Under the pieces are notes generated by a model, which worked only from the letters and a program-made list of their open reading frames with translations, was not told the origin of the DNA and did not search any database. A program made the translations under genes and the position numbers. From the NCBI GenBank assembly GCA_018269055.1, contig JAFDVI010000023.1:46261-110260 (forward strand): a stretch of 64,000 nt of DNA, written 5' to 3'. Source of the DNA: Acidobacteriota bacterium. GTDB lineage: Bacteria > Acidobacteriota > Blastocatellia > RBC074. Each line of letters opens with the position of its first letter. Position 1 is the stretch's first letter. Of the stretch, positions 51,040-60,360 are shown in pieces.

Positions 51040-52371
51040 ATGCTCAGACGAATCTTGATGCTGGTCGTTATGATTTCTGCTTCTGCGCTTGCGCAAAATG
51101 CTCCGGCGAAAGCTACGCTGATCAAGGCGGGGCGCTTGCTGGATGTCAAAGCGGGCGCTTACCTGACGAATCAAGGTGTGCTTGTTGTCGGCGAGCGGGT
51201 CAAAGAAGTTGGCGCGTTTGAAACGGTCAAGGCGCACGCGCCGCAAGATGTGCAGGTGATTGACCTCGGTCAGGCGACGTTGTTGCCGGGGTTGATTGAT
51301 TGTCACGGGCATTTGCTGAGCGCGATGGAAGGGCGCTGGAATCCTGCGGGTGAGGCGATTGCGGTGACAGTTACACGCATTGGCTTGGCAAAGCGGGCAT
51401 TGATCGGAGCGGCCAACGCGCGGGCGATGCTCGAATCTGGGTTCACTACGGTGCGTAACGTTGGGCATTCGGGCGTCAATGGAGATGCCGCGCTGCGCGA
51501 TGCGATTAACGAAGGGCTGATTCCGGGGCCGCGCGTGCTGGCTTCTGGCCGGAAGCTGACGCCGATTGGCGGGCAGGGAATTGACCTTCACACGCCAAAC
51601 GCCGAGGCGATTCTTGCCGAAGAGTTTCTGACCATTGGCAGCCCGGATGACGCGCGCCGCGCCGTACGACAAGCGTTAGCCGATGGCGCAGACGTGATCA
51701 AGGTCGTGGCAAACGATAACAAACGCGTTCTCAATGCCGCCGAAATTCGCGCCATCGTCGAAGAAGCGCACCGCACCAACGTCAAAGTCGCCATTCACGC
51801 GACGACCGTCGTTGGCATTCAAGCCGCAATTGATGGCGGCGTGGATTCCATTGAACATGCCGATTCCGCAACCGAAGCGCAGTTCCGGGCGATGCGCGAT
51901 AAAGTCATTTTTCTGGACCCGACGCTTTGGACGGCGCAGGCGTTTCGCGATGTGTACACGAAATCGCTCTACTTTTCGCCGGAGCAGGCTGCCGGGTTTG
52001 AAAACGCAGTGGTGCAGTACGTGGGCGCTTCGCAAGCAAAATTAAAGCTGGCAATGAAAGTCGGCGTGAAGCTGGCCGCCGGTTCCGACATGTGGGTGCG
52101 CTACCCGGAAAAGAAACGCGGCGAAGCGACGATGATGATGTTTGAAGCGCTGGTGGAAGCAAGCTTGCCGTCGCTGGAAGCAATCCGCGCGGCGACGGTC
52201 AACGCGGCAGAATTGTTGGGCTGGCAGGATCGTGTGGGCAGCATCGAAGCGAACAAGTTCGCCGATGTCATCGCCGTGGCAGGCGACCCGCTGAAAGACA
52301 TTACCGAACTGAAGCGAGTGAAGTTCGTGATGAAGGGCGGCGAAGTGGTCAAAGACGAACTCGCCAAGTAG
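51040..52371 (+). CDS. Secreted amidohydrolase (imidazolonepropionase/Xaa-Pro dipeptidase-like)
   Basis: 443 residues with a signal peptide (MLVVMISASALAQ). The metal-dependent TIM barrel is marked by LLPGLIDCHGHLLSA (HxH), a carbamylatable-Lys candidate in GADVIKVVA, VAIHATTV and SIEHADS (His ligands) and LAAGSDMWVRYP (Asp). The ends KATLIKAGRLLDVKAG and NKFADVIAVAGDPLKDITEL complete the beta sandwich typical of these enzymes. In Acidobacteriota many such exported paralogues are thought to hydrolyse cyclic amides or proline dipeptides. Separated by 26 bases from the PCTIR gene, so expression may be linked. Confidence 0.92.
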   Translation: MLRRILMLVVMISASALAQNAPAKATLIKAGRLLDVKAGAYLTNQGVLVVGERVKEVGAFETVKAHAPQDVQVIDLGQATLLPGLIDCHGHLLSAMEGRWNPAGEAIAVTVTRIGLAKRALIGAANARAMLESGFTTVRNVGHSGVNGDAALRDAINEGLIPGPRVLASGRKLTPIGGQGIDLHTPNAEAILAEEFLTIGSPDDARRAVRQALADGADVIKVVANDNKRVLNAAEIRAIVEEAHRTNVKVAIHATTVVGIQAAIDGGVDSIEHADSATEAQFRAMRDKVIFLDPTLWTAQAFRDVYTKSLYFSPEQAAGFENAVVQYVGASQAKLKLAMKVGVKLAAGSDMWVRYPEKKRGEATMMMFEALVEASLPSLEAIRAATVNAAELLGWQDRVGSIEANKFADVIAVAGDPLKDITELKRVKFVMKGGEVVKDELAK

Positions 52372-52373
52372 AG

Positions 52374-53201
52374 CTAATGCTTCTTTTGCTTCCCGTGTCC
52401 TCCGAAACTGAAACGGCGACCGACGATGGCTTTGGCTAACAAATGATCAGTGTTGTGCGTCACGCCGACGCCAACACCGAAGTTGAATTCCCAGTCGGGG
52501 CTTACATTCAGATCAATGGCAGGCAGGATTTGATGTTCCTGTTCGTGCAGCGGATCGAAGTTACCGATTGGCCCCAGGCCACCGTAATACTCGATCCCGA
52601 AGGCAATTTTTTTCGTAATCTCTCGACTTATTTTGGCGTTAGGAGAAAACTCCCAACCGATGTGTTGATTTTCGCCCTTGAAGGATTTTTCCACCGTCGG
52701 GTTAAAGCAGAAGTACCATTTCTTGTACTCCTTATCCACAATCGGACGCAATTCCAGCGACCAGGAATCGGCGGAGTACAGCCGCCGCTGATATCCGAAT
52801 TCCGCAGAAAGGCTCAACCCAACCGGCAGCTTCCAACTTTCCGGCGCACGGACGCGAGGGCGAATGTGCGAGCCGACGAAATCCCATCCATTACCGGAAC
52901 GCGCGCTGGTGAAAAGATAAAACCCGGTTTCAAACCACGAACTAAATCCTTCGGTGATTTCCAGCGTTTCATGCAGCGCGTGATGCGTTGGCAGCATATC
53001 TCCGACCTTCGATTTGTTGCCGATGAAGGTGAAGTTGCTGTGCAATTCGACCATCGTCCTGCCCGGTTCCATCGTTTCCGATCCATAGACCTGAATTTCG
53101 TAATTGTCCTGCCCAAAGGATGGAACGGAAACCAAGATGCAGAGACAAAGCATGAATAAAAGCGAGAGCGCACTTTTCCGCCAAACAGGTGATGGGATCA
53201 T
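52374..53201 (-). CDS. Outer-membrane beta-barrel-like protein
   Basis: 275 residues with a signal peptide (LLFMLCLCILVSVPSFGQ). The mature protein alternates hydrophobic and polar residues and is rich in aromatic strand ends: TMVELHSNFTFIG, ITEGFSSWFETGFYLF, WKLPVGLSLSAEFGYQRR, SWSLELRPIVDKEYKKWYFCFNP, KKIAFGIEYYGGLG and WEFNFGVGVGVTHN. This is the pattern of a small barrel resembling the MetA-pathway/transporter-like barrels. The function is unknown. Convergent with the amidohydrolase with a two-base gap. Confidence 0.7.
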   Translation of the reverse strand: MIPSPVWRKSALSLLFMLCLCILVSVPSFGQDNYEIQVYGSETMEPGRTMVELHSNFTFIGNKSKVGDMLPTHHALHETLEITEGFSSWFETGFYLFTSARSGNGWDFVGSHIRPRVRAPESWKLPVGLSLSAEFGYQRRLYSADSWSLELRPIVDKEYKKWYFCFNPTVEKSFKGENQHIGWEFSPNAKISREITKKIAFGIEYYGGLGPIGNFDPLHEQEHQILPAIDLNVSPDWEFNFGVGVGVTHNTDHLLAKAIVGRRFSFGGHGKQKKH

Positions 53202-53235
53202 AGTCTTGTGCCGCTGATTTTGAGATTCGCAGAGG

Positions 53236-53267
53236 GCGTACAGCGAAAAACAAGTTTCGCTGTACGC
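53236..53267. terminator. Perfect 13-base hairpin after the tricorn gene
   Basis: GCGTACAGCGAAA pairs exactly with TTTCGCTGTACGC around a six-base loop. It lies downstream of the tricorn-protease stop (53323, minus) and upstream of the beta-barrel gene. There is no strong T-run on either side. Confidence 0.65.
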
Positions 53268-53322
53268 TGGTTGAAGTAAGTGTTTGAAAGAATGAGATTG
53301 ATTGGCGAAGCCTCAAAATCAG

Positions 53323-56300
53323 TTATTCCTTCTTGGCCACAGATTTTTTCTGCCCGATTTCCTTCAGCAATTCCTGTACAGCCGTTTCCAACTGGCGGTC
53401 GCGTCCGGCCAGATTATCTTCTGGCGTGTTTTCAACCAGGATGTCGGGTTGTACGCCGTAATTTTCCATATTCGTGCGTTTCTGGTCGGCCAGGAACACG
53501 CCTACGCCGGGCGTGCGCACCGTCGAACCGTCAATCAGCGAATAACTGCCGGTACCGATGACCGCGCCCATCGTCGGCGTGCCTACGGTTTTGCCCAGGC
53601 CCAATGCCTTGAAGCCAGCCGGGAACATTTCCGCGTTTGAGGCTGAGCGCCAGTTTTGCAGCACGACTTTCGGGCCGAAGAATCCGGCGAAAGGACGGCC
53701 AGTGGCTTCTGTGCCGCGCGGTTGCCAGATTTGGTATTCGCGTTGGACGAGAATCGCCAGCAGTTCCTGTTCAATGTTGCCGCCGCCATTAAAGCGTTGA
53801 TCAATGACCAGAGCCTCTTTGGTGCGGTTTTCGCGGATTTCCTTTTCAAACTTGCGAAGGCTGGGTTGATCCATCGCCTGAATGTGCAGGTAACCGATGC
53901 GTCCGCCGGAGAGTTTCGCCACCATATCGCCGCGCTGTTTGACCCAGCGGTCGTAGCGAAGTTGGTTAAAGGCTTGTGTGGTCGTCGGTTCGATGCGCGT
54001 CGTCCAGGCGCCATCTTCTGAAGGTTTATTGTTGAAAGTGACGGCGACTTTGCGGTTCAACCGATTGGCACTGTTGAGCAGCGGCCAGTAATCATCACCC
54101 GCTTTGACCGGTTTGCCGTTGATGGCCAACAGGTAATCGCCGACGCTCACCCGTACCCAATCCTTGTCCGCCGGGCCGGTTTCGTAAACGTGCGTGACTT
54201 TGTAACGGCCTGCGGTTTCGTCGCTTTCCAGTTCCAAACCCAGATGGCCTGTGGTCACGCGAGTTTCTCTGTCGCCGCCGCCAAAGCCGGGAGCCGCGCC
54301 GGTGTGCGAAGCGTTCAGTTCGCCGATCATCTCGTTGATGATGTTCAGCAATTCCTGCCGGTCGCCGACGTCGGCCACGAGCGGCTGGTACTTGGCGCGC
54401 ATCGCGTCCCAGTCATAACCGTGCATCTTCGGATCGTAAAAACGATATTTCATCGTGCGCCAGGCATCGTCGAACATTTCCGCCCATTCGGAAGGCTTTT
54501 CGATTTTGACTTTGGCCACGAAGCTGACGCGACGCCGAGAGCTTTCAGAACCATTGGCGCCCCCGCCAGTAGCGCCACCGCGTCCAGCCGCGCCGAATGC
54601 GGGCGAGACGCCCGCGCTCCCACCACCCAGTGAAACGGAGTAAACGCCCTCACCTTCGCGGAAGAACAGTGTGCGCCCGTCGCGCGTGACGTTCAGCCCG
54701 GTCAGGCCGCCGCCGAAACCGCCGCCACCGCCACGACCACGTCCTGGGCCGCCTTCGCCATCGCCACCTGCGCCGCCGGAAGCAACGCGCGTCAATCGGC
54801 GTCCATCGTCCTGAATCGAGTAAATGACCGGCGTATTGCGCAAATTCGAAGGTTCGCTGGTGACGAAAATAATCGTGCGGCTGTCGGGAGCGACTGTGTA
54901 ATTGAACGCGCCGAATGCCATGCGCGTGACCTGGCGCGTGCGCCGTTTCAATCCCGCCCAGTCAATGTTGACATCTTTCGGAGGCTGATTGCGTTGCGCT
55001 CCGTTGCCGCCAGGGCGACCGGCGACCTGTTCAGGTTGTTCGGAAGTGTCGTCCGGATCATTCGGGTCTTTGTCCTGACGTTCCAGCGCGATGACGTAAA
55101 TTTGCGTTCCTGATCTGTCACCGCCCGCGCCAAATCCGCCACCACCTTCGCTGTGCACAAAGTACAGTTTCTTGCCATCGGCGGAAAAACGCGGGTTTGT
55201 ATCCCCTGAAGAATCGAAAGTCACTTTGCGCTCTTCGCCGCCCGCCGAAGGAAGCAGGTAAATATCCGTGTTGCGGGTTTCGTCCGCTTTGGAAAACGCG
55301 ATCCATTTGCCATCGGGCGACCAAACCGGCGCGCTGATGTTGCCGTAATTTGACGAAGTCAAATCGCTGGTCTGTTTGCTGTCGAAATTGTATTTGCGCA
55401 GTTTGTTGTCCGAAGCGGTGAAAGCGAGGTCTTTGGAATTCGGCGACCAGGCCAGGGAAAATTTCAGCGTGTCCTGATCGGTAATTTTTTGCGCTTCGCC
55501 CGCGCCGTCAACTGCGGCGACGTAAATTTCTTCGCGCCCGCTGCGGTCGGAAATGAAGGCGATCCATTTGCCATCGGGCGAATAGTTCGGGTCTTTGTCG
55601 CGCCAGGGGCTGTCCGTGATCTGGCGCAGTTCGCCTTCTTCGGTCGGCGCGGTGAAGATTTCACCGTGAATCGTGAAGGCAATGCGGCGGCCAGTTGGCG
55701 CCAGATCGTAATCATCTACTTGGGAATTGAAGTCGCGGACTTCGGCCAGGTTCTCCTGCGTTTCGGCGCTGATGTCCAGTTTGATCGGATTGACCTTTTT
55801 GCTGGCCACGTCCAGTTTCCAGACGCCGAAATCGTGTTCAAAAACGATCGTTTTGCCGTCGGCGCTCATCGCGGGCCAGCGCACATCGCCCGCCGTAAAG
55901 CTGGTGACTTTTTCGGCTTTGCCGCCGGATTCGGGCGTGCGCCAGATGTTGGTCAAACCGTTGCCGTCGCGGTCGCTGACGAAATAGATGTGACCGTCGC
56001 GGCTCCACATCGGCCAGGAATCTTCGCCGTTGAAATCCGTCACGTCGGTGAATTTCTTATTGGCAATGTCCATGACGGTGACGTCGGTTTGGTACGCGCC
56101 GCGATAATACTTGCGCCAGTAAACCTGCCCTTTACGATTGATGGCCAGCTTTTTGCCGTCCGGCGAATAGGTTGCCCATACGCCCATGTCCGAACCGGCG
56201 TTGCGTTCTTTCAGGTCGTCCACGTTGACGGTGTACAGTTTGCCCATGAAATCTTCCCCGCGCTGGCTGGCAAACAGCACCATTTTGCCGTCCGGCGACC

Positions 56301-56640
56301 ATCCCTGCACATTATCGTCGGCGGAATGGAAGGTCAGTTGTTTGGCTGCTCCGCCTTCCGCCGGAATGACATAAACATCCATATTGCCGTTGCGGTCAGA
56401 GGAAAAGGCGATCCATTTGCCGTCCGGCGAAAATCGCGGATACACGTCACGCGCTTTGTGAACGGTCAAGCGCCGTATGTTTTGGCCATTTTCGTCGGCA
56501 GTCCAGATGTCGCCCAGATACGTGAAGGCGATTTTGCCCATGTGGTAATGCGGATAGCGCACCAATTTGGCTTCGCGGCCAGCGGCGGCCAGTGGCAAAA
56601 CCATTGCCAACAGGAAACCAACAGCAAATAGACGTTTCAT
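53323..56640 (-). CDS. Tricorn protease homologue (secreted S41-type peptidase)
   Basis: 1105 residues from the ATG at 56640 with AAGGAGAATG upstream. Signal peptide (VGFLLAMVLPLAAA). Two propeller regions are built from WD40-like PD40 repeats (many copies of 'SPDGKWIAFxSDR'), followed by a Gly-rich linker, a tricorn C1 domain (WRTMKYRFYDPKMHGYDWD), a PDZ-like domain (VSVGDYLLAINGKPV) and the S41 core with GRIGYLHIQAM and SASNAEMFPAGFKALGLG, which holds the nucleophile Ser. Tricorn-type proteins degrade oligopeptides, here probably in the periplasm. The linker contains an in-frame palindromic repeat (54599-54615). Divergent from the secreted protein at 56814. Confidence 0.94.
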   Translation of the reverse strand: MKRLFAVGFLLAMVLPLAAAGREAKLVRYPHYHMGKIAFTYLGDIWTADENGQNIRRLTVHKARDVYPRFSPDGKWIAFSSDRNGNMDVYVIPAEGGAAKQLTFHSADDNVQGWSPDGKMVLFASQRGEDFMGKLYTVNVDDLKERNAGSDMGVWATYSPDGKKLAINRKGQVYWRKYYRGAYQTDVTVMDIANKKFTDVTDFNGEDSWPMWSRDGHIYFVSDRDGNGLTNIWRTPESGGKAEKVTSFTAGDVRWPAMSADGKTIVFEHDFGVWKLDVASKKVNPIKLDISAETQENLAEVRDFNSQVDDYDLAPTGRRIAFTIHGEIFTAPTEEGELRQITDSPWRDKDPNYSPDGKWIAFISDRSGREEIYVAAVDGAGEAQKITDQDTLKFSLAWSPNSKDLAFTASDNKLRKYNFDSKQTSDLTSSNYGNISAPVWSPDGKWIAFSKADETRNTDIYLLPSAGGEERKVTFDSSGDTNPRFSADGKKLYFVHSEGGGGFGAGGDRSGTQIYVIALERQDKDPNDPDDTSEQPEQVAGRPGGNGAQRNQPPKDVNIDWAGLKRRTRQVTRMAFGAFNYTVAPDSRTIIFVTSEPSNLRNTPVIYSIQDDGRRLTRVASGGAGGDGEGGPGRGRGGGGGFGGGLTGLNVTRDGRTLFFREGEGVYSVSLGGGSAGVSPAFGAAGRGGATGGGANGSESSRRRVSFVAKVKIEKPSEWAEMFDDAWRTMKYRFYDPKMHGYDWDAMRAKYQPLVADVGDRQELLNIINEMIGELNASHTGAAPGFGGGDRETRVTTGHLGLELESDETAGRYKVTHVYETGPADKDWVRVSVGDYLLAINGKPVKAGDDYWPLLNSANRLNRKVAVTFNNKPSEDGAWTTRIEPTTTQAFNQLRYDRWVKQRGDMVAKLSGGRIGYLHIQAMDQPSLRKFEKEIRENRTKEALVIDQRFNGGGNIEQELLAILVQREYQIWQPRGTEATGRPFAGFFGPKVVLQNWRSASNAEMFPAGFKALGLGKTVGTPTMGAVIGTGSYSLIDGSTVRTPGVGVFLADQKRTNMENYGVQPDILVENTPEDNLAGRDRQLETAVQELLKEIGQKKSVAKKE
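54599..54615. repeat. In-frame palindromic repeat inside the tricorn gene
   Basis: GCGGGCG-AGA-CGCCCGC, a perfect 7-base stem with 3-base loop, encodes part of the segment SAGVSPAFGAAG in the low-complexity linker. The sequence GCGGGCGAGACGCCCGC followed by GCTCCCA resembles a dispersed repeat I know from related genomes. Confidence 0.65.
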
Positions 56641-56813
56641 AACATTCTCCTTGAACGGGTTGAACTGGTTAACGGAAAGCGTAGCTGGTTGCAAAGACGC
56701 ATCATCGGTTTGAATGGTTACAGCGTCAATTGTGCAATGGAGATTTGCTATCGCGCGCAGAAGTGGTTCAATACGCGCGCACTCCATCTCAAAAAATTGT
56801 TCGGAGGTTCACT

Positions 56814-57560
56814 ATGAAAATCCATCACCTGATTCTGGTTCTGGGGATGCTGGTGCTGGCGATTGGTTCCGCGTTGGCTCAGTCCCAGTGGGAAAAGAAA
56901 GCGTACACAGAATGGCAGGATCGAGATATCCAAAAAATGCTCAGCGATTCTCCGTGGGCAAAGACGCAATCCTTCGTGGCCAGCACGGAACTGACCGGAT
57001 CGGGACGCTCCGGCTCGCGCGAAACGTTTACCAATAGCTTCCAACTGAATTTTTACATTCGATTCTTTTCCGCACGACCTGTTCGCCAAGCCCTGGCTCG
57101 GCAGATGGAGTTAAAGATGAAGGGAAAGATGAACGAACAGCTTGCGGCACAATTGAAATCATTCGCGTCTGGCGAATTCCGGGAATTCATTGTGGTGACG
57201 TTGACCTGCGATTCGGAACAGCGCGGGGTACCATTGCAGGAGGCTCTGGCGTTGTTGCAACACCGCACGACCGCCGATCTGAAAAGCAATACTTACCTGG
57301 AAGTGGCTGGCCAGAAAGTGTATTTGCAGGAATACCAAGCGCCGCAAAACGACGGATTTGGCGCACGGTTTATCTTCCCGCGCCTGGTCAACAACGAACC
57401 ATTCATCACCGAAAAGACCAACGAAGTGCATTTCTATTCGGAATTTTCCGGCCCGGCGGCTTCGCGATCAGGTCCTGCCAACGCGGGCGCGACAAATTAT
57501 GTGCTCAACATGCGCTTCAAAGTGGCGGCGATGAACTTTCTGGGCAAACTGGAATACTGA
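56814..57560 (+). CDS. Secreted protein of unknown function
   Basis: 248 residues from the ATG at 56814 with CGGAGGTTC upstream; the open frame extends 28 codons further, but that part overlaps the divergent promoter. A signal peptide (LILVLGMLVLAIGSALAQ) precedes KKAYTEWQDRDIQKMLSDSPWAKTQSF, a pattern common to hypothetical exported proteins of Acidobacteriota (a Trp...Asp...SPWAK motif). The remainder is alpha/beta without known catalytic residues. It is divergent from tricorn and ends four bases before the convergent pseudouridine synthase. Confidence 0.75.
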   Translation: MKIHHLILVLGMLVLAIGSALAQSQWEKKAYTEWQDRDIQKMLSDSPWAKTQSFVASTELTGSGRSGSRETFTNSFQLNFYIRFFSARPVRQALARQMELKMKGKMNEQLAAQLKSFASGEFREFIVVTLTCDSEQRGVPLQEALALLQHRTTADLKSNTYLEVAGQKVYLQEYQAPQNDGFGARFIFPRLVNNEPFITEKTNEVHFYSEFSGPAASRSGPANAGATNYVLNMRFKVAAMNFLGKLEY

Positions 57561-57564
57561 AAGA

Positions 57565-58560
57565 TCACATTCGAGCCAGATGCAAAAACGCCTGCAGGTC
57601 GTCAGGCAGTGGGGCAGAAAAGCTGACTCGTTCGCCCGTGGCCGGATGCGCAAAACTCAAACTGGCGGCATGCAAAAATGGGTGGTCGAGTTTGGCAATG
57701 GCAGCGCGCAGTTTGGCGCTCTTGACGGAGTTGATTCGGCCCGCGTCGTAAGTTGAATCGGCGACAATCGGATGTTTGATGTGCGCCAGGTGGACGCGAA
57801 TCTGATGTGTACGCCCGGTTTTGATTTCGACATCAAGCAGCGTGAATTCGTTGAAGCGTTCGACCACACGATACAAACTCAGCGCATCGCGCCCGTCGCC
57901 AGCCGGGCGAATCGCCATTTTTACGCGACTGCGCGGATCGCGGCCAATCGGCGCTTCGATCCTGTCCTCGTCTTCTTTCACCACACCATAAACCAGCGCC
58001 GAATAAATTTTGCGAACCGTGCGGGATTGAAATTGTTCCGCCAGATACAGATGCGCGCGGTCTGTTTTGGCGACGACAATCAATCCGGAAGTTCCCACGT
58101 CCAAGCGGTGAACGATGCCCGGACGAGAGCTGCCGCCACGACGTGGAAGCTGCAGGGCTTGTTGCTGTAAATGGTGCACCAACGCATTTGCCAAAGTACC
58201 GGATGTAACGCCAGCGCCCGGATGTGTGACCATTCCGGCGGCTTTGTTGATGACGATGATTTCGTCGTCTTCGTGAACGATGTCCAGCGGGATGGCTTCC
58301 GGCTTGGCTTCCAGCGGCGGCGTTTCGGGCAAGGTAATTTGAATTTCTTCGCCTGCGCTGACTTCGTAAGCGGGTTTGATCATTGGCTGTCCGTTGACAA
58401 AAACCTTGCCAAGTTCAATGGCGCGGCGGACTTGCGAACGGCTGGTGGTGGGAATTTGCGAAGCGAGGTAGCTATCCAGGCGAGTGCCGGTGGCTTCTAC
58501 TATTACCGTGAAAGAAAGAGGAACTGCTGGCTCTTCAAGCGCATCAATTAGAGCATTCAT
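57565..58560 (-). CDS. RluA/RluD-family pseudouridine synthase
   Basis: 331 residues. The N-terminal S4 RNA-binding domain is RLDSYLASQIPTTSRSQVRRAIELGKVFVNGQ. The catalytic domain has IVVINKAAGMVTHPGAG and the signature RPGIVHRLDVGTSGLIVVAKT, where the Asp of HRLD is the catalytic residue. RIEAPIGRDPRSRVKMA and TGRTHQIRVHLAHIKHPIVAD follow. It isomerises uridines in 23S rRNA, most likely at the RluD sites, but the exact target is not readable. The gap of nine bases to the YgiT-type gene upstream suggests co-transcription. Confidence 0.95.
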   Translation of the reverse strand: MNALIDALEEPAVPLSFTVIVEATGTRLDSYLASQIPTTSRSQVRRAIELGKVFVNGQPMIKPAYEVSAGEEIQITLPETPPLEAKPEAIPLDIVHEDDEIIVINKAAGMVTHPGAGVTSGTLANALVHHLQQQALQLPRRGGSSRPGIVHRLDVGTSGLIVVAKTDRAHLYLAEQFQSRTVRKIYSALVYGVVKEDEDRIEAPIGRDPRSRVKMAIRPAGDGRDALSLYRVVERFNEFTLLDVEIKTGRTHQIRVHLAHIKHPIVADSTYDAGRINSVKSAKLRAAIAKLDHPFLHAASLSFAHPATGERVSFSAPLPDDLQAFLHLARM

Positions 58561-58569
58561 CTGTTTTTT

Positions 58570-58818
58570 TCACGCAACGTGCGCCACGGGGCGCTCAAGC
58601 ATTTGGGCGAATTTTGCCGGATTGTTTGCAATCTCTTCCAACTTTTGCGATATCGCCAAATCGCAATAACGCTCGTGACAGTTTGGGCAGTATTCAAAGG
58701 GCACATTTTCAACCCACACGCCGCCGAAAATGGTGTCCTCACGAATCTCTTTGATGCCCGGCTGACCACAGATCGGGCACATTTTTCTTTCGGTTTGGTA
58801 GGTCACTTTTTTATCCAT
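58570..58818 (-). CDS. YgiT-type zinc finger protein
   Basis: 82 residues with two CxxC pairs, CPICGQPG and YCPNCHERYC, which form the zinc site of the MqsA/YgiT N-terminal domain. The linker EIREDTIFGGVWVENVPFEY fits the family. The C-terminal helix-turn-helix of true MqsA antitoxins is absent, and no MqsR or similar toxin gene is next to it, so a toxin-antitoxin role is not supported here. It precedes the pseudouridine synthase by nine bases. Confidence 0.85.
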   Translation of the reverse strand: MDKKVTYQTERKMCPICGQPGIKEIREDTIFGGVWVENVPFEYCPNCHERYCDLAISQKLEEIANNPAKFAQMLERPVAHVA

Positions 58819-58856
58819 ACATTGGGATTATACCTCACCTGAAAGAAACCGCAGCT

Positions 58857-60359
58857 TCAGTCAATGTACAGCTCCTCTGGGTAGCGCTCGACCGGAGGGC
58901 CAGCTTTTCTGGCCAACGAGAAAATGTTGTCGCCGCGAAGTTCCGTGCCGATGTGAACCTGTTTCAGTAAATCCAGAATCGCGGGGTTTGAGCGCGACCA
59001 GACATCTTCGGTTTCCAGTTCGACAATTTCAAAGCCCGCTGCCGCGAGCGCGACGCCGACTTCATAGGGCGCGTATTCGCGATTGTGTTGGTCAGCGGTT
59101 TCGCGGACGTTGTATTGCGCCAGCAGATACGGCGCGCAGCCAACCAGCAAGCCTTCGATCGCGCGGCAACTGGCGATGTTCGGCGTCGTCAGCAACAACC
59201 AGCCTTCGGGCTCCAGCACGCGATTGCATTCCCAGAGCATATGCATTGGATCGCTCTGCAGATGCTCGATCAGTTCACAGCACAGCACGACGTGAAAGTG
59301 ATTGTCCGGGTAAGGGAAGGCATCACGCTCGACGTTGAAATTGCGAAGCTCGAAGGTGCGCGTTTCCGGTTGGCGGTTGTCAGCGTTTCGTTGGGTGACG
59401 GCTTCAAAAACGGATTTTTGATCCGATTCCCAAAAATCAGCGCAATGAACTTCGTTGTAGCCGCAGTATTTCTTGATGGCCGGAGCGATGTGCGACAGGC
59501 TGCCGAGTTCGAGCAATCGGTCTGTGCTGCGCCCTGCGGGTGGAATGCGCTGCAAGGTGGAAACGAAACGGCGCAAGTGTTGACGCACGTAATGAAGTTC
59601 TTTCGGATCGTCAATAAAGCTCAGGATATAATCCACGACTTCCTGTTCATCCGGCGAAAACTTATCCAACCCTTCATGCGCAACTTTTTTCCATTCCAGA
59701 ATCTGATGATAAAGCGGAGCAGCGCCAGTTTGTTTTACCTTGGTCGCGGTATGCGTCGCGACATTGGCCAGTTTGCGAAACGAAATCAGTTGCCTGTGTG
59801 ATTCGTCGGCAGGTTCACCAGATTCGTCGCCATTGGATGAAGCCGACGCCGTGACTTTGGGCTGGCCGGATTCGCGAAGCGCTTTCAACTCCCTGCGCTG
59901 TTTGTCCAGGCGCTGCTCGAACAATTGCAACATCACGTCGTTGCGTTCGACGATGTCCGTGGAAAACTGGCGAATCATTGCATCCGTTTTTCGTTCGTGC
60001 GCCTCCAGTCGTTTGTCCAGGCGTTGTTCCAAGGCGTGAAGCCGTTCATCGAGTTTCTTTTCAATGTTGCCGAACCGGTCATCCATTCGCAGGTCAACGG
60101 CTCGCTCCCGCTCGTCAATGCGTTGATTCAATTCCGCTTCGCGAGCATCCAACCGTTGATCAAGCGCGACTTCCCGTTCGTCCAGGCGGCGATCCAGGGC
60201 AAGAGAGCGTTCGTCAATTCGCCGGTCAATGGCTTTTTCATACTGATCTGCACGTTGGTTCAGGCGAACCTCACCCTCGCCAATTTGCTCGGTGATTTCG
60301 CGCGAAAGAATCAAGCGCAAGTTGCGGAAGATGGATTGTAGTCGGCTCATAGTTGCCAT
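58857..60359 (-). CDS. Class I SAM-dependent methyltransferase with long hendecad coiled coil
   Basis: 500 residues. Residues ~30-125 are an uninterrupted run of 11-residue repeats of the form 'RxDEReLALDqRLDE', with about seven copies, predicting a long right-handed or straight coiled coil. After a linker, the methyltransferase domain has RLLELGSLSHIAPAIKKY (divergent motif I), then HFHVVLCCELIEHLQSDP, WLLLTTPNIASC and AGFEIVELETEDVWSR. The motif I lacks the usual Gly-rich 'ExGxGxG' and reads ELGSLSH, so cofactor binding may be altered. Next to a glycosyltransferase and two more methyltransferases, it may act on a surface polysaccharide. Two ATGs (60359, 60350) are possible starts. Confidence 0.85.
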   Translation of the reverse strand: MATMSRLQSIFRNLRLILSREITEQIGEGEVRLNQRADQYEKAIDRRIDERSLALDRRLDEREVALDQRLDAREAELNQRIDERERAVDLRMDDRFGNIEKKLDERLHALEQRLDKRLEAHERKTDAMIRQFSTDIVERNDVMLQLFEQRLDKQRRELKALRESGQPKVTASASSNGDESGEPADESHRQLISFRKLANVATHTATKVKQTGAAPLYHQILEWKKVAHEGLDKFSPDEQEVVDYILSFIDDPKELHYVRQHLRRFVSTLQRIPPAGRSTDRLLELGSLSHIAPAIKKYCGYNEVHCADFWESDQKSVFEAVTQRNADNRQPETRTFELRNFNVERDAFPYPDNHFHVVLCCELIEHLQSDPMHMLWECNRVLEPEGWLLLTTPNIASCRAIEGLLVGCAPYLLAQYNVRETADQHNREYAPYEVGVALAAAGFEIVELETEDVWSRSNPAILDLLKQVHIGTELRGDNIFSLARKAGPPVERYPEELYID

Positions 60360-60360
60360 T

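Noticed and set aside
58570..58818. YgiT-type protein as an MqsA antitoxin
   Set aside because: The helix-turn-helix half is absent and no MqsR-like toxin is adjacent.
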